Shown one piece after another: positions 53,467 to 62,166 of a stretch of DNA of 64,000 nucleotides. The DNA is from DAIDKA01 sp035485475. GTDB taxonomy: Bacteria; Pseudomonadota; Gammaproteobacteria; Steroidobacterales; Steroidobacteraceae. The stretch covers positions 1 to 64,000 of the forward strand of contig DATHOA010000319.1 of assembly GCA_035485475.1 (NCBI GenBank), written 5' to 3'. The notes beneath the pieces are model-generated. The model worked only from the letters and a program-made list of their open reading frames with translations. It did not search any database and had not been told where the DNA came from. How positions within the stretch are numbered: the stretch's first letter is position 1; each line of letters begins with the position of its first letter. The position numbers and the translations under genes are program-made.

Positions 53467-53931
53467 TCAGCGCACGGCGCGGTGCAAGTGTGAGCCGCGA
53501 ATATGTCGCGAGACAGCGGGTGGCTGCGCGGCCTGGGTGTCGCGTGCCAGTTCCTTCAGGATGCCGCAGCCGTCGGGTTCTTTCGCACACCACTGCTGCA
53601 GGTCGCGCAGCTGCCGCTGCAGGGTGCGCAACTGCGCAATGCGTTCGGTAACGTGCTGGATGTGCTCATCGAGCACCGTATTTACTTCCCGGCAGTTCTG
53701 CGCGGGCTTGTCACGCAACTGTAACAACACGCGTATTTCATCCAGCGTCATATCCAAAGAGCGACATCTGCGGATAAACCCTAAGCGTTCCAGCTGCGCC
53801 GCGCCGTACAGGCGGTAGTTGCCGCCCGAACGGGCCGGTGGGGGCAGCAGGCCCTCGCGCTCATAGAAGCGGATGGTCTCGGTCTGGCACTGCAGGCGTT
53901 GCGCCAGGGCGCCGATGGTCAGTTGCATCAT
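53467..53931 (-). CDS. cadR: MerR-family Cd(II)/Pb(II)-type metal regulator (CadR/PbrR-like)
   Basis: 154 residues. The MerR DNA-binding domain reads LTIGALAQRLQCQTETIRFYEREGLLPPPARSGGNYRLY. The metal-binding Cys triad fits CadR/PbrR: Cys80 (QNCREVN), Cys115 and Cys122 (QQWCAKEPDGCGIL). A His-containing C-terminal tail (SRHIRGSHLHRAVR) recalls the His-rich tail of CadR. ATG at 53931, with a second at 53928. Transcribed away from the RND operon, across a MerR-type promoter. Probably activates the RND operon in response to Cd, Pb or Zn. Confidence 0.88.
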   Translation of the reverse strand: MMQLTIGALAQRLQCQTETIRFYEREGLLPPPARSGGNYRLYGAAQLERLGFIRRCRSLDMTLDEIRVLLQLRDKPAQNCREVNTVLDEHIQHVTERIAQLRTLQRQLRDLQQWCAKEPDGCGILKELARDTQAAQPPAVSRHIRGSHLHRAVR

Positions 53932-53950
53932 GTCCGGGTCCTGAAAGGTC

Positions 53951-53974
53951 TTGACCTTAAAGTAACTGCAAGGT
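53951..53974 (+). promoter_or_regulatory. MerR-type operator and promoter of the RND efflux operon
   Basis: TTGACC (53951-53956) begins a -35, and the dyad ACCTT-11 bases-AAGGT (53954-53974) covers the space after it. The next -10-like sequence (TTCACT) lies 19 bases beyond, giving the overlong spacer typical of MerR activation. Lies between the cadR and czcB starts. Confidence 0.7.
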
Positions 53975-54011
53975 GTTCACTTGGCAATCTTAAGGACCGC
54001 AGGGGAAAGCC

Positions 54012-55184
54012 GTGGATCTTCATGACCATACGCCGACGGTGCGCGGCCGGGCGTTCATGTGGGGCGGAATCCTGCTCGGCGTGCTGTTCGTGCTCTTCAT
54101 GTACAGCAATGGATTTGGCCTGTTCGGTCGCAATGACCATGGCGCGCAGGAATCCGGGGCGCTGGTGCGGCAGGGCGATTCCATTTTCATTCCCGAAGGG
54201 TCCACCTTGCGTACCCGTGTGGCGGTCGCGGCGGCGGCCGCCCAGCCGGTCAGCACGCAGCTGCTGACCCCGGGTATCGTTGAATCGGATCCGGCAGTCA
54301 CTGCGGCCGTGGTGGCGCCGCTGACGGGACGCCTCGAGCAGCTCCCGGTCGAGTTGGGCCAGCGTGTGATGCGCGGGCAGGTGGTGGCGGTGCTGGATTC
54401 ACCCGATCTGGCGCAGGCCTATGACGACAACGCCAAGGCGATTGATGCGCTGGCTTTGACGGCCAGGAACCTGGAGCGCCAGGAGCAGCAACTCAAAATC
54501 GGCGTGATTTCCGATCGCGACCTGGACCAGGCGCGCAGCGATCATGCGCAGGCGCAGGCCGAAGCCACCCGCGCCCAGGCGCGCCTGGCGGCGATCGGTG
54601 CCGGCGCCGGCGCAGAGGATGCCGGCCATCCCGGGCGCCTCATCGTGCGTGCGCCGGTGAGCGGCAGTGTCACCGGTTTGAACGTGGCCCGCGGCAACAT
54701 GCTCAATGATGCCACCCAGCCGCTGATGACCATCGCGGACTTGAGCACGGTGTGGGTGACGGCACTGGTGGCCGAGAAGGATCTGGACGGCGTGAAGCCC
54801 GGGCAGGCAGCCGAGGTGGTCTTGAGCGCCTATCCGGGCAAGGTGCTGCACGGACGGATCAGCTCGGTGGCGGATGTCCTCGAGCCGGACTCGCGGCGCG
54901 ACAAGGTGCGCATCGCCCTGCCCAATGCCGACTATGCGTTGCGACCGAATATGTTCGCCACGGTGACACTGCTGGGGCCGAGCACTGCCCAGATCACGGT
55001 GCCGACCTCCGCGCTGCTGATGAACAACGATCGCACCTCCGTGTTCGTCGCCACGGCCCCTTGGACATTCAGGCGGCGCGTGGTCGAAATGCGGCTGGGC
55101 GAGGGCTCCACCGCGGTCATTCTCGAGGGCGTCAGCGCCGGTGAGCAGGTGGTCGTCAAGGGCGGGATCCTGCTCAATGATTGA
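54012..55184 (+). CDS. czcB: RND efflux periplasmic adaptor (CzcB-like)
   Basis: 390 residues. An N-terminal membrane anchor (GGILLGVLFVLFMYSNGFG) follows a short His-containing cytoplasmic start (MDLHDHTP). The adaptor has the biotinyl/lipoyl half-motifs VVAPLTGRLEQLPVELGQRV and LIVRAPVSGSVTGL, a coiled-coil hairpin (about 145-200), and the beta-barrel region TVWVTALVAEKDLDGVKPG. GTG start at 54012 with AGGGG upstream. It connects the RND pump to the outer-membrane factor. Overlaps czcA by 8 bases. Confidence 0.9.
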   Translation: MDLHDHTPTVRGRAFMWGGILLGVLFVLFMYSNGFGLFGRNDHGAQESGALVRQGDSIFIPEGSTLRTRVAVAAAAAQPVSTQLLTPGIVESDPAVTAAVVAPLTGRLEQLPVELGQRVMRGQVVAVLDSPDLAQAYDDNAKAIDALALTARNLERQEQQLKIGVISDRDLDQARSDHAQAQAEATRAQARLAAIGAGAGAEDAGHPGRLIVRAPVSGSVTGLNVARGNMLNDATQPLMTIADLSTVWVTALVAEKDLDGVKPGQAAEVVLSAYPGKVLHGRISSVADVLEPDSRRDKVRIALPNADYALRPNMFATVTLLGPSTAQITVPTSALLMNNDRTSVFVATAPWTFRRRVVEMRLGEGSTAVILEGVSAGEQVVVKGGILLND

Positions 55185-58100
55185 TCAGTTCGTCGCCTTC
55201 TGCCTGCATAAACGCGTGGCGGTGATCCTGCTTGCCGTTTTGCTCAGCGGCTTTGGCGTGTACTCCTGGGAAACCCTCTCCGTCGAGGCCTACCCGGAAC
55301 TGGGTGACGTGGCGGCGCAGGTGACCACCCAGGTTCCGGGCCTGGCGGCGGAGGAGGTCGAACAGTTGATCACGGTGCCCCTGGAGCGGCAGATCAATGG
55401 CACGCCGGGATTGCTGCTGATGCGCTCCTCGAGCACCTTCGGCCTGTCGCTGATCACGGTGCTGTTCCGCGATGGCTACGAGGACTACTGGGCGCGCCAG
55501 CGCCTGCTCGAGCGTATCAACCAGGCGGTGCTGCCGCCGGGTGCGGCGCCGTCCCTGGATCCGGTGGCGGGGCCGGGTGGCGAGATCTACCGCTACACCC
55601 TGGAGTCCGACACCAAGAACCTGCAGGAACTGTCGGAAATCCAGCGCTGGGTGGTGATTCCGGCCCTGAAGTCCGTGCCGGGTGTGGTCGATGACACCAA
55701 CTTCGGCGGCTTCACGACCGAATACCAGCTGAACCTGAATCCGCAGCAGCTGCAGCACTACGGCCTGGGCATCACCGAAGTCATCAACGCCATCAACAAC
55801 AATAACGGCAATGCCGGCGGGGGCCGCGTGTCGCGCGGTGAGCAGAGTTTTGTCGTGCGCGGCGTGGGGCTGCTGCACGATCTGGCCGGCATCGGTTCGA
55901 TTGTCGTCACTGAGGTCAACGGCGCACCCGTCCGGGTCAGTGATCTGGGACACATGGTCCTGAGCCATCAGGAGCGCGAGGGAATCCTCGGCAAGGACAA
56001 TAACCCGGACACCGTGGAAGGCATCGTCCTGATGCTCAAGTACCAGAATCCCTCGCAGACTCTCAAGGGTGTGCACGCCAAAGTGGTGCAGCTCAATGCA
56101 CAGCTGGCGCCCCAGGGTGTGCGCATCGTGCCGTACCTGGATCGCGATGATCTGGTGCACGAGACCATCAGCAAGGTCGGGCACACCATTGCCGAGGGCA
56201 TCGCGCTGGTGTTCCTGATCCTGATCGTGTTCCTGGGCAGCCCGCGCAGCGCGCTGGTGGTGGCCGTGACCATTCCACTGGCGCTGGTGTCCGTGTTCTG
56301 CCTGCTGAACCTGACCAAGGTTTCCGCCAACCTGTTGTCCCTGGGCGCAATCGATTTTGGCATCCTGGTCGACGGCGCCATCGTGGTCACCGAGGCAATT
56401 CTGCGGCGCCGCGAAGCCATGCCCGATGAGGAACTGAGCGAAAGCGAAGTGCGCGCGGCAACCTTGCAGGTTACGCGCCCGATATTCTTCGCCAGCCTCA
56501 TCATCATCACGGCCTATCTGCCGCTGTTTTCCTTCGAACGCGCCGAGGCCAAGCTGTTTACGCCCATGGCCTACACCATGGGGTACGCGCTGCTCGGTGC
56601 GCTGCTGACGACTTTGACGCTGGTGCCCGGCCTGGCATATTTCGCCTTTCGCGCCCCCGGCCGGGTCTATCACAACCGCTGGCTGGAGAGACTCACCGGG
56701 TTCTACGATCGTATTCTTGGCCAGTGCCTGGCGCAGCCGCGCATCATCTACGGCGTGGTGGCGTTCGCCCTGCTGGCCGTGATTGCGCTCGGCGGGACCA
56801 TCGGCCGTGAGTTCCTGCCGGATCTGGATGAGGGTGCACTATGGCTGCAGGTGCAGCTGCCAACGGGGATCTCGCTGAACAAGGCCAGCGACATGGCCAG
56901 CGATCTGCGGCGCGCGATTCTCAAGCACCCGGAAGTTCGGTACGTGGTCACGCAGACCGGTCGCAATGACGATGGCACGGACTCGTGGACCATGTCGCAC
57001 ATCGAGGCGCCCGTGGGCCTGAAGCCGTACGACACCTGGCCGGCTCACGAGAGCAAGAAAGCCTTTCTCGACAAGCTGGCGGCGGATCTGCAGCGTGACC
57101 TGCCCGAGTTTTCCGTCGGCATCAGCCAGCCCATCATCGATGGGGTGAATGATCTGATCGGTGGAGCGCACAGCCCGCTGGTGATCAAGATCTACGGCAA
57201 TGACCTGAACGAACTGCGGCGGATCGGACAGCAGATTGTCCAGGTGCTCAACACGGTCGCAGGCACATCCTCCGCCGCGCTGTTCCAGGAACCCCCGGTG
57301 CCGCAGATCGAAATCAAGCTCGATCATGACAAGGCAGCGCGCTACGGCTTGAACATGACGGATGTACAGAATGTCATTCAGACCGGCATCGGTCAGGCGC
57401 CGGTCTCGACCGTCTATGTGGGGGAGCGCACCTATCCGCTGACCGTGCGCTTTGATGAATCCGCGCGCGGCAGTGCCACGGCCATTGGTGATCTGCCGGT
57501 CACGACGGCCTCAGGCGCGCAGGTGCCGCTGGCGCAGGTCGCGGAGGTGCACGAGCGCACCGGCGAGAGCACCGTGACCCGCGAGGGCGGTCAGCGCACC
57601 CTCACCATCGCGGTCGACAATCGCGACCGCGATCTGACCAGTTATCTGCACGAAGCGCAGACCAAGATCGCCGCCCAGGTGCATTTCGATCCGCGCCAGG
57701 TGCGCCTGGAGTGGGGTGGTCAGTTTGAGAACCAGCGCCGTGCGGAGTCACGCCTGCTGATCATCCTGGGTCTGGTCATGGGGCTGATGCTGATTTTCCT
57801 CACCATCGGCACGCACTCGTTCCGCCAGGCGCTGCTCATATTGAGCGTCGTTCCGCTGGCGACGCTCGGCGGGCTGATCTCGCTGCACCTGACCGGCCAG
57901 CATCTCAACGTGGCCACGGGCGTCGGCTTCATCGCGCTGTTCGGGGTCGCGGTGCAGAATGGCATCATCATGGTGTCGAACCTGAACCGGATGCGTAAGG
58001 CCGGCCTGGAGCTGCACGAGGCCATCATGAAGGGCGCCACGGAACGGCTGCGGCCGGTATTGATGACCGCCATGGTGGCAAGCTTGGGCATGCTGCCGGC

Positions 58101-58272
58101 GGCCATCCATACGGGAGTCGGCAGCGATGTGCAGCGCGGTATCGCGACCGTGGTGGTCGGTGGGCTGCTGGTTTCGACCCTGTTGACCCTGATCGTCCTG
58201 CCGGCGATGTATCACGTGATCGAACATTGGGCCGAGTCGCGCGGCGGGAAGGCGGCATGGCAAAGTCATTGA
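55177..58272 (+). CDS. czcA: Heavy-metal RND efflux pump (CzcA/CusA family)
   Basis: 1031-residue trimeric inner-membrane pump driven by protons. Twelve membrane segments, two large periplasmic loops. The proton-relay residues of HME-type pumps are kept: Asp393, Asp399 and Glu406 in IDFGILVDGAIVVTE, at the positions of CzcA D402, D408 and E415. Opening MIDQFVAFCLHKRVAVILLA and EAYPELGDVAAQVTTQVPGL are family hallmarks. The relay pattern is that of the divalent-cation (Zn, Co, Cd, Ni) pumps and not of the Cu/Ag pump CusA, whose motif differs; this is a by-eye judgement. ATG at 55177 inside the end of czcB. Confidence 0.93.
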   Translation: MIDQFVAFCLHKRVAVILLAVLLSGFGVYSWETLSVEAYPELGDVAAQVTTQVPGLAAEEVEQLITVPLERQINGTPGLLLMRSSSTFGLSLITVLFRDGYEDYWARQRLLERINQAVLPPGAAPSLDPVAGPGGEIYRYTLESDTKNLQELSEIQRWVVIPALKSVPGVVDDTNFGGFTTEYQLNLNPQQLQHYGLGITEVINAINNNNGNAGGGRVSRGEQSFVVRGVGLLHDLAGIGSIVVTEVNGAPVRVSDLGHMVLSHQEREGILGKDNNPDTVEGIVLMLKYQNPSQTLKGVHAKVVQLNAQLAPQGVRIVPYLDRDDLVHETISKVGHTIAEGIALVFLILIVFLGSPRSALVVAVTIPLALVSVFCLLNLTKVSANLLSLGAIDFGILVDGAIVVTEAILRRREAMPDEELSESEVRAATLQVTRPIFFASLIIITAYLPLFSFERAEAKLFTPMAYTMGYALLGALLTTLTLVPGLAYFAFRAPGRVYHNRWLERLTGFYDRILGQCLAQPRIIYGVVAFALLAVIALGGTIGREFLPDLDEGALWLQVQLPTGISLNKASDMASDLRRAILKHPEVRYVVTQTGRNDDGTDSWTMSHIEAPVGLKPYDTWPAHESKKAFLDKLAADLQRDLPEFSVGISQPIIDGVNDLIGGAHSPLVIKIYGNDLNELRRIGQQIVQVLNTVAGTSSAALFQEPPVPQIEIKLDHDKAARYGLNMTDVQNVIQTGIGQAPVSTVYVGERTYPLTVRFDESARGSATAIGDLPVTTASGAQVPLAQVAEVHERTGESTVTREGGQRTLTIAVDNRDRDLTSYLHEAQTKIAAQVHFDPRQVRLEWGGQFENQRRAESRLLIILGLVMGLMLIFLTIGTHSFRQALLILSVVPLATLGGLISLHLTGQHLNVATGVGFIALFGVAVQNGIIMVSNLNRMRKAGLELHEAIMKGATERLRPVLMTAMVASLGMLPAAIHTGVGSDVQRGIATVVVGGLLVSTLLTLIVLPAMYHVIEHWAESRGGKAAWQSH

Positions 58273-59741
58273 GACTATCGACCGGCACGCCGGCCTGCCT
58301 GGGCCTGTGCGCCGCCGTGCTGTCCGCCTGCGCCGTCGGGCCGAACTTCCATCCGCCGGCGGTGCCGCCGGACAAAAGCTACGGGCCGGCGCAGCAGGCG
58401 CTGCCCGCGGCCATCGGCTCGGGCAACGACACGCAACATCTGGTCGCGGACCTGAAGATCCCCGATCAATGGTGGGCTTTGTTCCAGTCACCGAAGCTCA
58501 ATCAGCTGGTCGAGGAAGCACTGCGGGGCAATCCCGACGTGGATGCGGCCAAGGCAGCACTGCGCCAGGCGCATGAATTGTATCTGGCACAGGTCACCAA
58601 CCTGCTGCCCACCGTTGCCGGAGGATTCAGCGGCACGCGCGCCAAGACTCCCGTCGCCACCATTACGCCGACCACGGTGGCCCCCGATCCCACCTTCAAC
58701 TTGTACACGGCGCAGCTCACCGTGAGCTATCTGCCCGATATTTTCGGCGGTACGCGCCGCGCGAACGAGGCGGCCAAGGCCGCGGAGCAGGCCAATCGCT
58801 TCCAGCTGGAGGCGACGTACCTGAGCTTGAGCAGCAATGTGGTGGTCACGGCAATACAGGAAGCTTCGCTGCGCGGACAGATCGATGCCACCAACCGCCT
58901 GCTGCAACTTCAGCAGCAGCTGCTCGATGCCGTGCAGCGGCAACGTGCGGCCGGAACGGCCAGTGAGCTGGACCTGCTCACGCAGCGGGCGGCGCTGGCC
59001 CAAACCGCGGCGACGCTGCCGCCACTACGCAAGCAGCTGGGGCAGACGCGCGATCAGCTCACGGCCCTGCTCGGCCGCCTGCCGGAGCACACGCCCCGCG
59101 AGGAGTTTGCGTTGTCGGACCTGACCCTCCCGCAGCAGCTGCCCTTGAGTATTCCCGGAGCACTGGTGGCGCAGCGGCCCGACGTGCGGGTGGCCCAGGA
59201 GAATCTGCATGCCGCCTCCGCGCAGGTCGGGGTGGCGCTGGCGAACATGCTGCCGCAGTTCAGCATCGATGGGGCGCTGGGATCGAGCGCGCTGCAGATC
59301 GGGGATCTGTTCGGGCCGTACACGGGCTTCTGGTCGTTGGGCGGCTCGCTGTCGCAGACCTTGTTTGATTCGGGTGCACTGTTGCATCGCAAGCGCGCTG
59401 CGGATGCCGCGCTGGATCAGGCGGCCGCACAATATCGCGCCGCGGTGATTCTGGCTTGTCAGAATGTGGCCGACTCGCTGCAGGCGCTGCAGGAGGACGC
59501 GGCGGCATTGAGTGCGAATGCCACGGCGTCCACGGCGGCGGCGCAGACTTTGGATCTCGCCCGGCGCCAGCATGCGCTGGGGACCGTGAGCACCACGGCC
59601 GTGATTGCGGATGAGCAAAGTTTTCAGCAGGCGCAGATCAACCTGGTGCAGGCGCAGGCGAACCGCTATGCGGATACGGCGGGGTTGTTCCAGGCATTGG
59701 GCGGGGGCTGGTGGACGCGCGAAGGAGCGGCAGGTCAATGA
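58257..59741 (+). CDS. NodT-type outer-membrane efflux lipoprotein
   Basis: 494 residues. Lipoprotein signal peptide with lipobox LSAC, Cys25. It continues AVGPNFHPPAVPP, the typical start of NodT-type RND outer-membrane factors, then two OEP repeats with NPDVDAAKAALRQAHELYL and RPDVRVAQENLHAASAQVG. It forms the outer-membrane channel of the RND system. The ATG at 58257 (GGGAAGG upstream) overlaps the end of czcA by 16 bases. CzcC-type factors are a different branch, so calling it CzcC would be loose. It shares an ATGA overlap with the crotonase gene. Confidence 0.9.
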   Translation: MAKSLRLSTGTPACLGLCAAVLSACAVGPNFHPPAVPPDKSYGPAQQALPAAIGSGNDTQHLVADLKIPDQWWALFQSPKLNQLVEEALRGNPDVDAAKAALRQAHELYLAQVTNLLPTVAGGFSGTRAKTPVATITPTTVAPDPTFNLYTAQLTVSYLPDIFGGTRRANEAAKAAEQANRFQLEATYLSLSSNVVVTAIQEASLRGQIDATNRLLQLQQQLLDAVQRQRAAGTASELDLLTQRAALAQTAATLPPLRKQLGQTRDQLTALLGRLPEHTPREEFALSDLTLPQQLPLSIPGALVAQRPDVRVAQENLHAASAQVGVALANMLPQFSIDGALGSSALQIGDLFGPYTGFWSLGGSLSQTLFDSGALLHRKRAADAALDQAAAQYRAAVILACQNVADSLQALQEDAAALSANATASTAAAQTLDLARRQHALGTVSTTAVIADEQSFQQAQINLVQAQANRYADTAGLFQALGGGWWTREGAAGQ

Positions 59742-60490
59742 GCGAGCTGGTATTGCGGCAGGATCACGGCGGGGTCGCGACCCTGACATTGAATCGTCCC
59801 GAGAAGCTGAATGCGCTCACCAAGGAGATCTTCGAGGCGCTCGAGGGGCACCTCGATGCCCTGGCCCGAGAACAACGCAAGACCGGGCTGGTGATACTGC
59901 GCGGCGCCGGCGGGAATTTCTCCGCCGGGTACGACATGGAGGAGGTGCGTGACCATGTCAGGGCGCACGGCAAGCCGCACTACGAGTCGGAAATCATCGC
60001 GAAGCTCGCGGCCCTGCCACAGCCGGTGATCTCGGCCGTCCAGGGCCAGTGCTGCACCGGGTCGCTGGAGCTGGCGCTCGCCGCCGACCTCATCGTCGCC
60101 ACCGACACGGCCCAGTTCTCCGACACCTATGCGCGCTGGGGCCTGACCCCGATCTGGGGCCTAAGTCTGCGTCTGCCGCATCGCGTCGGGACGGCGAAGG
60201 CCATGGAGATGATGCTCACCTGCCGCACTTACACCGGCCTGCAGGCGCAAGCCATGCATCTTGTAAATTTTTGTTACCCGCCGGAACGCTTCGAGCAGGA
60301 GCTGGCCGCCCTGGCAGCGGACATCACGGCCAATTCCTGGTACGCCAATCAGCTGAACAAACGCGCCCTGATGGCCAGCGATGGACTACCGCTGCAGCAG
60401 GCGCACGAGCTGGAGATATTCAAGAACGAGGGGTTGGCGCCGGATGCGCTGCGGCGCGTCGAGGCGTTCTTCACACGCCGCAAGACTTAG
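59738..60490 (+). CDS. Enoyl-CoA hydratase/isomerase family protein
   Basis: 250-residue crotonase-fold protein. Oxyanion-hole segments are visible: GAGGNFSAGYDMEEVRDH and QGQCCTGSLELALAADLIVA. The Glu of SLELAL aligns with the first catalytic Glu of hydratases, but at the second catalytic Glu position (usual PEIxLG) the sequence is DTYARWGL, so a Tyr seems to replace it. This suggests a different crotonase activity such as isomerase or hydrolase. The ATG at 59738 overlaps the stop of the efflux lipoprotein (ATGA), so translation is probably coupled to a metal-efflux operon, which is unexpected. Convergent, 4-base overlap with the hydroxylase gene. Confidence 0.87.
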   Translation: MSELVLRQDHGGVATLTLNRPEKLNALTKEIFEALEGHLDALAREQRKTGLVILRGAGGNFSAGYDMEEVRDHVRAHGKPHYESEIIAKLAALPQPVISAVQGQCCTGSLELALAADLIVATDTAQFSDTYARWGLTPIWGLSLRLPHRVGTAKAMEMMLTCRTYTGLQAQAMHLVNFCYPPERFEQELAALAADITANSWYANQLNKRALMASDGLPLQQAHELEIFKNEGLAPDALRRVEAFFTRRKT

Positions 60491-61053
60491 TCGGCCTGCA
60501 GCGGGCGCTCCGCGGCAACATTCAAGTTCGTGCCGAAGACATGATCCCAAAAGGAGGTCGTGACGCCGAAATTGCCGGGCTGGCGACCGTAGTGGTGCTG
60601 GGCATGGCGGCGCGAGGCCAGCAGCAGGCGGGTGGCGAGCATCCGGGGCTTACGGTAATGAATGGCATGGTGCACGAGGCCGTACCAGAAGAATCCGGCC
60701 ATTACGCCGGCCGCCAGGCCGCTTGCCGTGCTGAATGAGCCCAGCGCCCAGGCGGGCAGAAATACGAATCCCAGAATCACACCCAGGCTCAGCCACGTTG
60801 GCGTGCCGACAAAGGCGAGCGGTGCTTCATGATGGGCATCGTGCATGGCCGCAAACACCCGGATCTGATGTAGCACGAAGCGGTGCAGAATGTATTCGAT
60901 CAGCGTCCAGAACACGGCGCCGATAGCCGCGGTCAGCAGCCAGATCGAAGTCTCGTATGGAGTGCTGCGCCAGGCGGTGACAATGGTGGCGGTCGTCAGT
61001 ATCGCGGCGTAGATCGCGAAGTCGGCATAGTAGCCGGTCTTGCTCAAGCGCAT
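60487..61053 (-). CDS. Fatty acid hydroxylase/sterol desaturase family membrane protein
   Basis: 188 residues, several membrane segments. The di-iron His motifs are in place: HRFVLH, HDAHH, HHAIH and HAQHH, the pattern of the fatty-acid-hydroxylase superfamily, which uses oxygen to hydroxylate or desaturate lipids. It is shorter than many members and ends FWDHVFGTNLN, the usual C-terminal motif. The ATG at 61053 has GAGGGG upstream. Not in an evident operon; the RIO-type kinase starts upstream on the same strand. Confidence 0.87.
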   Translation of the reverse strand: MRLSKTGYYADFAIYAAILTTATIVTAWRSTPYETSIWLLTAAIGAVFWTLIEYILHRFVLHQIRVFAAMHDAHHEAPLAFVGTPTWLSLGVILGFVFLPAWALGSFSTASGLAAGVMAGFFWYGLVHHAIHYRKPRMLATRLLLASRRHAQHHYGRQPGNFGVTTSFWDHVFGTNLNVAAERPLQAD

Positions 61054-61129
61054 CCTCTGCCCCTCTTTAGCAATGGCATCACTTCGGGTCGGCGACAAGA
61101 TACCGCAAGAGCGCGCCGGTGTGTGGCGT

Positions 61130-61987
61130 TTAGCCTGCTTCCCGGCCCAATTCGCGGCGAATTGCCTCCTCGCGCGCATCATCGATAACCTGCAGGACGC
61201 CATCCGCGTCCACGGCCGCTGCATCGGTTACAAATATACCGGTCAGCGGGGTATCGCCGTGCAATTCGCCCTTTTCGAAGAGTGACCACATTTCACGCGC
61301 GTACTCGGTGGCCAGCAGCTGCGGCGCAAAGCGTCCGAGCGACCCGCGCAAGTTATTTACGTCCCGTTCTAGCATGGGCTTGGCGCCATTGTTGCCGGCG
61401 GCATTGACGACCTGGGGTAGGTCGATGATGACCGGACCATCGGCGCCGACCAGCACGTTGAATTCCGACAGGTCCCCGTGGATGAGGCCGATGGCCAGCA
61501 TCCGTACCACCTGGCGGATGAGAAAGGCGTGGTACTCGAGGGCGGTCTCGAGCGACAGATCGACCTCGCCCAGCCGCGGCGCGGGGTCTCCCGCCGCGTC
61601 GGTCACCATTTCCATGAGCAGTACATCGTTGAAGTAGCCATAGGGCTTCGGCACCCGCACATCGGCGGCCACCAGCTGGTATAGCGCGTCCACTTCCGCG
61701 TTCTTCCAGGCAGCTTCCTGCTCTTTTTTGCCAAATCGGGTGCTCTTGCCCATGGCGCGGGTCTGACGGCTGCCGCGCACCTTGCGGCCCTCCTGGTATT
61801 GCGCGCGCTTCTGGAAGCTGCGCTGCCCCATGTCACGATAGACCTTGGCGCACAGCAGCCGGTCGCGCGTGCGCACCACGTAAACGGTCGCTTCCTTGCC
61901 GCTTTTCAGGGAACGCAGGACTTCGTCAATAATTCCATCTTCTATGAGGGGCTGCAGGCCGCTGGGTGTCTTCAAGGTATTCCGCAT
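61130..61987 (-). CDS. RIO-type serine/threonine kinase (PA4780 family)
   Basis: 285 residues from the ATG at 61987 (an ATG at 62011 is an alternative). Kinase motifs: SGKEATVYVVRTRDRLLCAK (glycine loop and Lys), LIHGDLSEFNVLV (catalytic loop with Asp), VIIDLPQVVNA (metal-binding Asp), typical of RIO1-like bacterial kinases of the PA4780 type, where the pattern LPQVV is conserved. The N-terminal segment GLQPLIEDGIIDEVLRSL matches PA4780 proteins. The substrate is unknown. A palindrome covers the start codon. Divergent from the TolC-like gene. Confidence 0.87.
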   Translation of the reverse strand: MRNTLKTPSGLQPLIEDGIIDEVLRSLKSGKEATVYVVRTRDRLLCAKVYRDMGQRSFQKRAQYQEGRKVRGSRQTRAMGKSTRFGKKEQEAAWKNAEVDALYQLVAADVRVPKPYGYFNDVLLMEMVTDAAGDPAPRLGEVDLSLETALEYHAFLIRQVVRMLAIGLIHGDLSEFNVLVGADGPVIIDLPQVVNAAGNNGAKPMLERDVNNLRGSLGRFAPQLLATEYAREMWSLFEKGELHGDTPLTGIFVTDAAAVDADGVLQVIDDAREEAIRRELGREAG

Positions 61988-61996
61988 GCGCGGAAT
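61979..61996. repeat. Inverted repeat over the start of the kinase gene
   Basis: ATTCCGC-ATGC-GCGGAAT is a perfect 7+4+7 inverted repeat covering the ATG at 61987. Could be an operator or an mRNA hairpin that hides the start. Confidence 0.5.
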
Positions 61997-62048
61997 GCAT
62001 GTCCGCGTCAATCAAACAGCGCATCGTACCTGAAGGCCCTCGACCCGG

Positions 62049-62085
62049 TGTCCGCGCGAGTGTCCGCCGAACTGTCCGCGGACAC
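62049..62085. promoter_or_regulatory. Three 12-base-spaced TGTCCGC repeats ending in a palindrome (upstream activating sequences)
   Basis: TGTCCGC begins at 62049, 62061 and 62073, exactly 12 bases apart. The last continues into the perfect palindrome TGTCCGCGGACA (62073-62084). The outer GTGTCCGC units can also pair with GCGGACAC (62078-62085). The block lies about 93-128 bases before the transcription start expected from the sigma-54 promoter at 62150, the usual distance for enhancer-binding protein sites. Confidence 0.6.
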
Positions 62086-62121
62086 TCCTGACCCGCCACG
62101 GTGCCCTGAAAAATAGAGAAT

Positions 62122-62134
62122 AATCAAAAAGTTA
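62122..62134 (+). promoter_or_regulatory. IHF binding site consensus
   Basis: AATCAAAAAGTTA matches the IHF consensus WATCAANNNNTTR at every fixed position. It is in an AT-rich tract of an otherwise GC-rich region, between the TGTCCGC repeats and the -24 element, where IHF bends DNA in sigma-54 promoters. Confidence 0.55.
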
Positions 62135-62149
62135 CCATATCTTTGGACA

Positions 62150-62166
62150 TTGGCACGCCGATTGCT
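62150..62166 (+). promoter_or_regulatory. Sigma-54 (-24/-12) promoter of the TolC-HlyD operon
   Basis: TTGGCACG (62150-62157) and TTGCT (62162-62166) match YTGGCACGN4TTGCW, with the GG and GC dinucleotides correctly spaced. The start of transcription would be near 62177, directly before the ATG at 62178. Confidence 0.6.

Noticed and set aside
55174..56673. 499-residue antisense open frame opposite czcA
   Set aside because: Mirror of the CzcA coding frame; low-complexity His/Gln/Arg composition and no domain.
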